The position numbers were made by a program, and so were the translations under genes. Shown here in pieces: positions 36,763 to 48,100 of a stretch of 64,000 nt of DNA (positions are counted from its first letter, which is position 1; the number at the start of each line of letters is the position of its first letter). This DNA comes from Chondrosia reniformis (taxonomy: Eukaryota; Porifera; Demospongiae; Chondrillida; Chondrillidae), in contig OX359189.1 in assembly GCA_947172415.1 (NCBI GenBank), positions 5,842,501-5,906,500 of the forward strand, written 5' to 3'. The notes below the pieces were generated by a model. That model searched no databases and was not told the DNA's origin. It was given only the letters and a program-made list of their open reading frames with translations.

Positions 36763-39700
36763 TTACAAAACCAATCTCTTTAGGTGTCTGAGGACTGTTT
36801 CTATAGCTTTGCTGGTATCTGGGTTCACAGAGAAATTCAAGAAGCCATGAGAGAGCCCTCTCATCACATCAAGATGAACCTCATGGTTGAGGGATCTCAG
36901 TTTTCTTGCCATAGCAACGGAATCGTCCAACAATGGGTCCAACTCAGCTGCCTAAGATCAAGGAATAACAATGTAACCTATTTATATCGATTACCTAGTC
37001 TACCACTCTAGTACTATTGCAAACACACATGATACACGTTTGAGTTGCAGAAAGAACCAGAAGGGGTAACACAACTGGTAAGGAAACAATTTGCAGACAA
37101 AGTTCAATAAAGGATTAATAATGCTACCAAATATTGCCAATAAACATTAAAGAGACTGCACATAACACTGATATTGCAGAAAAGGTCTCCTTTGAAAACT
37201 TAAGGTGATGTCTTGATTTTACACCTTTGTAAAATCAAGACATCTTGTGTAGATTTAATTCTTTGACAGGCATCAAAATGGTATACTGCTACAACTAAGG
37301 TGTATACTGCTGCTATAGTTGAGTGCTAATCGAGAGTTAATAAAGAAAGGGAGTATACATGTTCATACGGACAATATCCACTTCATTCTAACAAGCTTAA
37401 GGTAACGCTTTAGTGATTCTGACAGCAAACGTCTCTTAAGTACTGCTGCCAAGCATCTACATACGTATGTACGTAGGTAATGACCTAACTGCATAAACTA
37501 TTCTGCCTATACGAACTATACTTACTTCCTTTAAAGAGATACATAAATGTACAGACCGCACTATGAGTATTAGATATTCCAAATGTATAAAAATAGCTAA
37601 CATCGATTATGTGCAGTTAAATTGTAAATATTAGTGCACAGTATGGCACATTTTTCAGACTTACCACAAGACAGATTGGTGGAAGACCACGCCACATATC
37701 TGAAGAAGCATTGAAGGGAGACACAAACGGATCATCAGTAACGTCACTGTCTTCATAAGAGGCAAGTACTTCAGCAGCTAATGATTCTATATCACTATTG
37801 TAGTACTTTACTGGGGGTAAGATGTGATCTTGTTTCAACGGACTCAATACTGCAGGGGTATCTGTACATAGTAAGATGAAACATACGTAGCTCATACAAT
37901 TGCTTTATGCATAAAATCATGAAATCCAACCTTTGGTAACTTCTTCAGAAACTTCTATAGTTTCTAATATTGCAGTTGCTGATTTCAAGTCTTCTTCATC
38001 TTTACTTTTCTCACTCTCAGAAGCTTCCTTTGAAGAGTCTATTTCCAAAAAGGCATCAGCATCCAGAAGATGCAGTGGATTTTTTGATGGTACGGACATT
38101 GCCCTGGGCCTGGGGGGTCTAGGAGGTGCAGTCCTCACTGTCTCCTCCGTAGCATTGTCCTCTGCCTTGGGTAGAGTATGGGACGACTGTATGCTATTTA
38201 GATCCTCTGTTGCAGGGTTTTTATTGGGAGGAGGGGGAGGGCGAGCAGGTGGTTGCTTGGGTGAATCTGAGGAAGATTTCTTGTTCTGACTTTTTGGGTT
38301 ATCTTCTGGGGTTTCTTCTTCAGAGGATTTCTTGCTCTTTCTCTTAAAGCGAAATTGTAGGAATCCTTGTGATTCTTCTGAAACTGGTCTAAATTTTCCT
38401 TTGGAAACTTGAAGCATATGCCTTAGATCTGACCTCTTCTTGCTCATTTCCTCATTTGGCAAGTTACTTGTGTACGCATGGAGACAGCTGAACATGATGC
38501 CAACAGGGAGCAGAGGATCCATGACACTCAACATCCGAGAGGGAGTAATGAGAGTCTTTGTATAGGTAACCGGGTAAACTGACACCACACCATCTGGTAC
38601 TCTTAACCCCAACTGTTTTGCCTAATTGGAACACAACTCATTAAGAATTTCTATTTGAAGGCAGTACATACATAATTACAAAACCTTTTAATTTTAAAAT
38701 ACTGTATTTTCTATAAAATTCATCAATAGAACCAAAAAATGTTAGATTAGAAGTGCTTTTAACGTTTCTAAATACCATGCCCTTACTCCTAAGTATCTAA
38801 GTAAGTTTTCTGCCTTATAATCATGTATTCCATATTGTTATGGCAAACTACTACTACAGAATGTTGGTAGGGCGTTCCCCCCCAGTTCCGCCACCTACGA
38901 TACATACGTATAATGATCAGATGCTTGTTGTTACCTTTAGAGCAACAGAAAGAACGATATTTCCTCCAGCAGAATCGCCAAAAAACACAATCTTCTCAGC
39001 AGTTGTTCCCAGTAATTGCAGATTATTTAAGGCCCAAGCGTACACAAACAAACACTCATCAAAAGCTCTTGGAAAGGGTCCCTCAGGAGCGTGCGTGTAT
39101 TCGATGGAAATGATGGGGACATCCAAGTCACGAGCAAAGTGTCTTAAATACATCTGTGGAAGCCAACAAGAAAGACATCAAAAATTAGGGGAATTACATA
39201 AAACTCTAGGCTCTGGAAAATGCAGGATTTATTAATAGTCCCTATCATTTTGGCAACACATAAAAATAACACATTAACAGGGAAACAAGCTAAGCATACA
39301 TTATCTTAAGTATACATATATGTACGTATGTTGTTGCATGTTAGATGCTCACTTCATGTGACTTTACAGACTGTGATACAAAGCCACCTCCATGAATATG
39401 CACAATCAGACCGCTGCTCGGTGGACAAATGACACACCTCTGGCTAAAAGCACCATTTAATTGCTAAAACAATGATCACAATAAGAAACAGAATCAGGTT
39501 ACTACTTACATATGCATCATACTGTGTGAAGTGGAGTGGAGAAGAAAGCGAGGTATAGTTCACAAAATGTATCTATGTATTGCTTAGGAACTTCTACATT
39601 TGTACGTATGTACATTAAGAATGATATGATATGAGAATGGAAATGTGGAGTACTCTATATGTCAACCAAAGAACTGTAATATATCAAAGTTTAAAGTTAA

Positions 39701-42700
39701 GATTGCAGTTAAAAGGGCTGGAGTGTAAACAAATGTGTCCATTGGCATTGATTAGTAATACTGTTACAAAGCACCATTATACGTAGGTAGGTGCAAGAGA
39801 CACAGCATGTTTACATAACAGTAGCTATTTTTGGATGCTATAAACAAACTAAGATTTATAAAAAGAACATCACTTCAGGTACGTAATTTAAATGTGTCAG
39901 TTAAATTAACCTTACAGTAGAAATTCACCAAAAGAGCATGCTTAGACCCATTTCTTAGACCACGTCACCCCTGTACTACCAGGAAGACCATTAAAATTAA
40001 TAGTCCTGGAAAGGTCTTATTATGAACTGGTCATCCAAAAAATGAGCTATAGGAACTCTTGTGCAGTAATAGTCAGACTTGCTAACCAACTACGTAACTC
40101 TCATTTTAAAATCATGCAGTAATAATACCTGCCCATCTCTCCTTTTGAATGACAACAGTGTCACAGGTATGGGGGAGTAGCCTATTTCATCAGAGAATGG
40201 TGGTTTCAGTTGCACTAGGCCATTGGACCCTTCTATGAGAATATCCTTGGACGGCACCAGAATGGTAGTGCATACATCCACACTGCTGCTCACAAACTTG
40301 AGAAAACGCTAAAAAGAGAGAGAGCCAATGTTGTAGTGGTTTAATTGAAACTGATAAACCTACACACTATATAAACATAATCTTAGCCCAAGCATAGTTT
40401 ATGGTTGTTTGTGTACATGTCTGAAGTGATAGGGCTTATTTGTTGTGATCATGATGACATATAAAGGATATTGAGCAACAGCAACATTAGATCTTTGTAA
40501 TAGAATGTTTCAATCCATAGCTCTCATCAGCAATAAGTAACCTTTACATATATCTCATGCATATGTGTGCACAGGTGTCTCTAAGAGAGACTTTAGGAAT
40601 TGTGTAGTTACACACCGCACAGGTGCCTTTAAGAGAGGCTTTAGGAATTGTGTAGTTACACACCTTTATTGTTTCCTGTTCAAATATGGACCAGAAAGCT
40701 TTGGTGAAGGATATGTCTGAAAACTGAGTGAGTTCTGCCACCTTCTCACCTCTTCCAATTGGATTTCTGATGTACTTACCACCTTTCAGTAAACTCTCCA
40801 ATATCTAACACACCAGTTAGTTGACATTATAAATCACATACCAAGGACACTTGACACACTGCTGCACAAAATGTACGTACAAGCTTAAAGTAGCCTGAAT
40901 TTGTTAGCTACTACGTATACATATATGAACATTTACATATCGTATCTGAACTATTAAATGTCTCTGTACAATTACCACTATACCTGTTTCACAGGGTCCT
41001 TTTTGTCAGCTTTGTACCAGTCTTCATAGGTTGCCATGGCAATGACAATAGCTTTTAAGATATCTTTTGAGTATGATACATACTAAATACAGTAAGTATA
41101 GGTATATATGAATGTGTATAATATGCATGTACAGGACGTACATATTTATCCACTAAATATATACAGTGAGCCCTTCTCTATGCCAAACAACATTGAGATA
41201 CATAGAAATGGTTCGGTAAGAAAGGAGTGCAAACTAAGTTACTGGTATCTTAATCTTCATTGAAAATAATAGAGCTACAGTGAACAACTGACACATTTTG
41301 CTGCATTCACATTAACAGGAAGTTAAAATGCCAAATGCAGTTCTATCATTGCAGATCAGCGGGAAAACAGCTGTGATAATTCTGTCTTGCAACATTAGTT
41401 GCAGTCAATGCGTTCATGCAGCATTTCCAATGCTGCATGAACGAGATCCTTGAAGGACAAGGAGTCTTATGTCATATGGATGATGTACTTATCTTTGGAC
41501 GAAACCAACAAGAACATGATGCCCGTCTACACTCGGTTCTACGGAAATTCCAGGAAGCAGGAGCAACACTGAATCCAGAGAAATGTGAGTTCAGCAAGAC
41601 ATGCCTTAGCTTCCTAGGTCACATCGTCGACAAGCACGGCATATCCCCAGATCCCAATAAGACACGGGCAATTCGGGAGATGGAGAGACCCAGGTCGGTC
41701 ACCAAATTACGGAGATTCATGAGGATGGTGAACCAGCTTGGTAAGTTCACTCCAAGAATTGCAGAATCATCCCAACCCTTACGTGAGCTTTTGAGCAGCA
41801 AGTGAACATGGATGTGGGGACCCTCACAAACTTCAGCTTTCAATGAGATCAAAGCTGAATTGACCAGACTCACTACATTAGCCCTATACAGTTCTGAGGC
41901 TCCTACCAAAATCCGTTCGGATGCATCTGCTTATGGCATGGGAGCTATACTTCTCCAGCAACACTCAGACAAATGGAAACCAGTTGCATTTGCATCTAGA
42001 TCTCTGACAGATACTGAGAAAAGATACTCACAGATTGAGAAGGAAGCCTGGCAATTGTCTGGGCATGTGAGAAGTTTTCAGATTATGTTTTGGGAAAAGG
42101 ATTCAGCTAGAAACAGACCACAAACCACTGGTGCCACTTCTTGGTAAGACAAATCTGGATTCCCTACCGCCAAGAGTCTTACGCTTCCGCATCCGCCTCA
42201 TGTGTTTTGACTATTCCATCAGCCATATGCCGGGCAAATCCTTGTATACAGAGGATACCCTGTCTCGTGCCCCGATCTTATCACCAGGAGGCACCTGCCT
42301 AGAAGCTGCACAGACAGAGCTATTTGTGCAAGCAGTGGTCTCTCACCTCCCGGCTGATTCAAACCGACTTCTTCAGTATAGAGCCGCATAACAGAAAGAT
42401 AATACTTGTGTAGAACTCATTATAATTTGCAAAAGGGGATGGCCAAGCAAGAGTCAGCTCAAGGGAGACCTTTGGCAGTACTGGTCAGTGAGAGGCGAGC
42501 TATCCCTTCACGAAGACCTGCTACTCCGTGGAAGCCATATAGTGGTGCCACAAAGTTTACAGTGAGAAACACTTCAGAAAATCCATAATGGACATCATGG
42601 AATTCAGAGATGTCTTTCACGGGTAGCCTCATCAGTCTGGTGGCCAGGTATATCTCGACAGGTGGAACAACTAGTCAAGAACTGCCCCATCTGTGCTAAG

Positions 42701-44892
42701 GTTAGCCTACCTCACAGACAGCCAATGATTTCCTCACCACTTCCGAATCATCCCTGGGAGAAGGTTGCATCTGACCTCTCCAACTTTGAAGGAAAAAAGT
42801 ACCTGATAGTTTTTCACAATACATAGAAGTTCAGACACTTACAACCACCACCTCAGCAAGCGCTATCCGTGCTCTGAAGGCAATTTTCTCAAGGCATGGT
42901 ATTCCGACAGTTCTTATGAGTGACAGTGGTCCTCAGTACAGTTCTAAGGAGATGAAGGACTTTGCAGAAAAATACAATTTCCAACATATCACTAGTAGCC
43001 CTCACTATTCACAGAGCAATGGTTTGGCCGAAAGATTGGTCAAAACTGCAAAGAGTTTATTGGAAAAATCGGAGGACCCGTAGATGGCACTCTTGAGTTA
43101 CAGAGTGACACCTCTACCATGGTGTGGGCTCAGCCCTGCACAACTCTTAATGGGAAGACAACTGAGAACAGATGTCCCCCAAACAAAGATTACCCTAACA
43201 CCGGTTTGGCCATATCTTACAGACTTTTGCCAGAAAGACAAAGAGATAAAGAAGAAACAAAAGGCCAAACGTCACAGAGTGAGGTCAGTGCCCCCACTGT
43301 CAAATGATGAACCTGTCTGGATTCACACACAAGATAGAGAGGTTCCTGGTAGGGTGATTCAGCCAGCAGCCACTCTGAGGTCCTACCTTGTTGAGACTCC
43401 GTCAGGTACAGGTTGCCGAAACCAGAGTCATTTTGTGCCGAGACCAACAGAAAGTACACATGAGATATCAACAGATAACCAGCAGCGCCAAACTATTGCC
43501 ACACGCTCACAGACTGGAAAATACGTTGGTCCACCCTCCAGACTAACTTACTGGAAGAAGGGAGATGTGGCATACTCGTGACTGATTGTTAGGATTTAAT
43601 CGTTACTAGAAATAGTACATAGCATATACGGTAGTGTTATAACATGATAGTAACTATTGTTGTAACCATGGCTTTCTAGTTATTGTTGTTGGGTTCATGT
43701 GTGATCGTGACTGACTCTAAACCGACTCTAAAACGGAATGTCTAAATACCACATACTGAACAACTATTCCCTGTACAAGGTACTACACAACTTGACTATT
43801 CATATACGTACGTACTTACAGGTCAATCATTAATGTATGCTTACAAGTAAATATTAATTGCCGCAATCTTAAAAGGATTTATCTTGGCTAGTTCAACAGA
43901 ATACATGTATCTCTTGACATCAGTTATGTAATCCAGTAATTAGTAGATAAACTCACTTGAAATCCAAGACACTGTCCATAGAAGTATTCTCTGTCCACAT
44001 CTTCCATGATCACCATTCTGATCAACTTCTTACCTAATTCTCCACCACAGAAGAGCTCTCCTTTAGCTTCATTACCAACAATGTCATTCTACATTTCAGA
44101 CATGTGAACAGTCAACCCCACAAAGTTAATTAACATCACATAACATCACACTATTGCTGTACCTCATAAGTTTGGAAAGGCCTGTGTATGTGCAGATATG
44201 TAGGTTCAGATATACGTAACAGCTGACAATCCCCCCTCCCCCCCCAAATAACTAAAATTTAATGTTTCAACACTTATACAAATGTCATCATCAAGGAATG
44301 ATAAGCAACATGACAAATATAGGATAAACAGGGTGGTTTGTGCATAAATCAAAACTATGGTCAAATACAGGTGTACTGGTGGTACTATTATCATCTACGT
44401 AACTATTGTTAACTACATCAATAACTTCATTAAGTCTATAAGCTTGCATACCTTAATGACACAGGCAGCACAATGCAGTATTATAGCTAAGCTTTTAAAG
44501 GTGTTGGCAAAAGGCTTGATGTTTCGGTAGTGTTCCCTCAAAGTGACCAGCATGGTTCCTCTCTCCCTTGAGCATGCCTGCAGACACTTCAGCAAGCTCT
44601 TTGCGCAGCACTTAAACACTCCCAGAAGACTCCTGTAGCCGTTCCCCTTCACTCTTACCCCATATGCTGATACAAAGTCGTATTCACTAAGGTGCGCGAA
44701 TATGAACTCCTGATTCCCCTTGGCGTAGTCTAGCTGATCACCTAATTCCGAATATAGCTCGCAAAACAGAGTGTCCGTTTCATTTCTCTTCAGTCTGTGA
44801 AACTTCCTTCCAACGTCTACTTGTAGACGGAGCTCTCTGAAAAGTTTATTAAATGTGAAATCAACCTGATCTTGAGCAGTGCGATCAGCCAT
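36763..44892 (-). CDS. LIPE: Hormone-sensitive lipase
   Basis: Ten exons in transcript order: 44452-44892, 43957-44088, 40984-41082, 40664-40804, 40129-40308, 39353-39463, 38935-39153, 37931-38621, 37665-37861, 36763-36951. The sum is 2400 nt, 799 residues (human short isoform 775). It hydrolyses diacylglycerol, cholesteryl esters and other lipid esters in the cytosol and at lipid droplets. The N-terminal HSL domain shows NGYRSLLGVFKCCAKSLL and FYGQCLGFQ. The catalytic domain has the oxyanion HGGG (355-358), nucleophile Ser429 in GDSAGG, Asp742 in ELDPLLDDS and His772 in LSHGF. Exon 8 inserts a long hydrophilic loop, as in vertebrate HSL, with proline-rich PARPPPPPNK and a basic PRPRAMSVPSK whose Ser617 fits an R-x-x-S kinase site. 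The start in ACAAAATGGCTG was chosen over an upstream non-ATG extension. Intron 2 carries a gypsy element. Confidence 0.95.
37207..37244. repeat. Perfect 17-bp hairpin in LIPE intron 9
   Basis: GATGTCTTGATTTTACA and its exact inverse are separated by four bases (CCTT). No known element or RNA family recognised. It could form a stable stem in the LIPE pre-mRNA. Confidence 0.85.
40569..40664 (-). repeat. 48-bp tandem duplication at a LIPE splice donor
   Basis: Units 40569-40616 and 40617-40664 differ at only a few positions. The inner unit ends exactly on the last base of exon 4, so the intron start (GTGTGTAACTACAC) is present twice. Read through, the intron would add two similar 16-residue blocks beginning VCNYTIPKASLKG and VCNYTIPKVSLRD. 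The first donor is used in the model. Confidence 0.85.
41411..43770 (+). mobile_element. Decayed Ty3/gypsy LTR retrotransposon, 5'-truncated, in LIPE intron 2
   Basis: It lies opposite in strand to LIPE. Pieces in order: reverse-transcriptase palm with the HMDDVLIFG active-site box (about 41470-41500) and LGHIVDKHGI; connection and RNase H (IRSDASAYGMGAILLQQ, then a frame shift near 42120 before HMPGKSLYTEDTLSR); integrase zinc-binding part (NCPICAKV) and core (LMSDSGPQYSS, SNGLAERL), then a C-terminal SH3-like part. Several stops and shifts break it (for example 41803, 42120, 42826, 43081). Gag, protease and the start of RT are missing. A purine-rich tract (GAAGGGAGA, about 43557-43565) followed by TGTGGCATACTCG likely marks the start of a 3' LTR; its end was not determined. 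It is inactive. Confidence 0.88.
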
Positions 44893-45195
44893 TTTGTGAG
44901 AGCTATGTAGAATTCCCTCTATTAAATGCCCACCTCTTCGCCTAGATACTAGGGCATTTACGGAATCGGACAAATGAACTTTTCCGTTCCGTATAAACTT
45001 AGTGCTACTAATTATAGTAACCTAAATTTAGTTACAGGAGATAAGTCCTAATTTGAAAATACTGTATATTAACATAATCGAACTCTAATAACACTACTAC
45101 TAAACCATATAATGAAACTAGAAAGCGTTATACCTTGTAAATAATAAAACAGAGTTAGACTGTCCTATGAATGCACACTTATTTATTGAGAGCCT
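44893..45195. other. Spacer between R1 3' end and LIPE start
   Basis: Both genes are on the minus strand. TTTATT at 45182-45187 is AATAAA on the minus strand, 9 bp past the R1 stop, and is its likely poly(A) signal. CpGs upstream of the LIPE ATG (TTTCCGTTCCGTATA on the +) mark the promoter side. Nothing else is seen. Confidence 0.5.
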
Positions 45196-48100
45196 TTAAC
45201 TGTACATGTCCTCTAAGTGAAGAAGAAAAACAATTATTATACATCTTCACAATTGTCCAATGTTGAAACTAAGGCATGACACACACTATAACTAACGGGA
45301 AAAGTTAGACTCTAATCCCTTTATACATACATACATACAAAATACAAGCTTTACTAAATGGACAGCATTCAATTCAGCAATATGAAAAAACATATAAGCC
45401 CATGAGTACAACTTAATGCAGTCATTCGTCATACCTCTACTGTGGCTGTTCTAAGGAAGAATTGGCAAATTATCCTAAAAGGAAGCCATTGAAAGGTAAA
45501 GCAAGTTCAAACAAATCAATTTATATAGCTTCTCACCTTTTTCCTTGCAGCTACAGCATACTCTTCTCCAGTTATAGGACCTTTCTCATGCTGAACCTGG
45601 GGTTTCCCCTTCTCAGGCATTGCATAAAGGTCACCTGTGGCAGGAGCAGCAACATGCTTAACATCCTTCTCCTTCCTTGAGCCTTTGGTGGGCTTGTCAG
45701 GTTGAGCATAGAGGTCTCCTTGCGGACCTGCTACATGACTCGGAGAAGAGGCCCCATCAGTGGTGTCTTTCTTTGGCTGTACTTTACTAGCTTCCTCTTG
45801 TTTCCTCACTTGAGCTCCAAATGCTGTCTCAGTAGCAGCATAAGAATACAAACCAGGATCGCCTCCCCCAGAGTGTGAACCACCAGTATCAGGTCCAGTT
45901 TGTGCATACAAAGCATCTGAAACCTTTAATGGCCTATCAAAACATTGATACTAGCTTGAAACATGTAATCATCATATTTTTAAATATTTCACTGCAAATA
46001 GCTACACATATGCAAACAGAAATGGACTTTCATAAAGGTGGCAAACTCTAGAGATCTAGTGATTAGGTATGGAATCATTTAATTAGATCAAAGATACTAA
46101 CTAAATGTCTCTCTCAGTAGCAGCCAAGGATCTGTCTAGGAAAGAAGAGATTTTTTTGGGGAGTGGTGGGAAATCTAGTGCTTGAAGACATATGCCCCCA
46201 GGATTTTTGGTATTTAGGCCCTCTGCAATTGATTATGATGCAATATGAGAGGTAACAGTCCTATTTACTTAAACAGTTAAATAGACCCAGGAAAGAAAGT
46301 GACAAAGAGAACTGTTGGGTGGTGACTTAGGAGCTTCTCCCTGTGTCTCTATAATAAAAAGTCATTCAGTATATGCCTACTGGTGGGCAAGAGATTTTCT
46401 CTGATATTTTGAACTCAATTGGCAACCTTTTTGGGGGGGGGAGAAGCTGAAGTGTTTGGGGAGAAGCTTCCCCCTGTCCCCACACTAGATTACCCCCTGG
46501 CAACATATGGCTAAAGACCTACTTCACACCAGACTGGTGGTAGGACAACCTTGTGTCTATATTTCATTAGACATCTTAAGTGGCCTATCAACAGAACAAG
46601 CACTACAGCTACATGTGATGGATAATGTACCTACAACCATTCAATTACAGCTATGTGGTAACATCTACATATGTGAAACTGTGTAGTGCATGCTTGTCTG
46701 TATCGTCTATAGAGTTGTAGTCCGAATGTCAATTGCTAGCTGAGGATAATCTCAGTTAATGATATATCCTTTAATTTTGTTTATTCATCTCATCAATTTG
46801 TAAGATAACAAGGGTTAATATAGGATCGTCTACTTCATCAGCTGGTAAATGCTGTTGAAAAGATTAATGTAATTAACATATTCAGAAGCTATAACTCACT
46901 TGTTTTCACGATTTGATCTTTCAGCTTCTACAGAATACATTATGCATACAATAAATTAGAGCACACCAGTCATGAAAGAATAATAGCATTAACTTTTAGG
47001 GCCTATTTCCTTACTTGGATGAGTTTTGTTGTATTTCTTGTACATATAGTAGCACAGAAGAATCAAAAGAATCACAATAGCAATGATTACCAGTATTACA
47101 ATGACTATGACTACTGGTATCCACGGAGGCACACCACCACCTCCTACTGAAGCTGATGTACCTGTGTTGAATATAGTGTACAAAAGGAATCATAATATTC
47201 ACAGTATAGTTTTCTCACCTACATAGTACTCTCCCGTACTCTCTACATAGGAATGGCCGAAAAAACATGGCCGCCTTATCTAATGTATTACCAATTAACA
47301 CCTCAGATCACCAACGAAGCAATTTTCGGTTTTATTCGGTTATTTTAAGTCAGCTATCATGATACTGGTGCGCCCAAACATAGAAGTGATGTGTATGGTT
47401 AAGTCACTTAAATTTCAGTATGCCTTATCACATGGTCACTGTCTTGTTTCGCTACTTTTTCCAGATGTGTTTGTCATTTGTTGCATGGGCCATCCCTACT
47501 TCTAATTTCATTTTTTAAAATGTTTTTATTTTGCTTTCACTGTACTGATTAAATCAAATTTGTAGAATAAGCACTAATACAAATAGCTAAATAGCCATTA
47601 GTAGAAGAAGGAAGCATGAATTGATCACTGATGTGGCAATTTGTACCAGTTGGTGGTCATAACCACCTGTCATGGGTTCAATACCTAACAATTGCTTCTT
47701 TTGTGTTTCCTTCTTCACAATGTTTATTAATGATTGTGGTTTGATTATCACTTCAATCATTCAGGTATGTACATATATGTATGCACATTTAGGTACTGTC
47801 TAACATAGTACAAACTAAACACCTACCTTTTGGTATTACTGTAACACTCTGATTAACTAAAACATCCACCTCAATATTGTTGAAGACAATTGAAGCATTG
47901 TAGTAGTATGTTGTTTCACTGCTCAAATTAGTTATTGTAATTGTAACTGTTGCACTATTTTCAGTAAAATTCCCCTGTTCAGTAGCATCATTGTCTAAGT
48001 TGATCTTGCAAAAGTAATTTGATGACAGATTTTGGCAGCTGGAGAAGCAGTTAAATATTACGTCTGGTTCCACTGCATCAGCAATAGTAACATTATCTAG

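Noticed and set aside
37933-38289. Plus-strand frame of 118 codons
   Set aside because: Antisense shadow of LIPE exon 8, whose repetitive Ser/Glu/Pro codons lack stops on the other strand.
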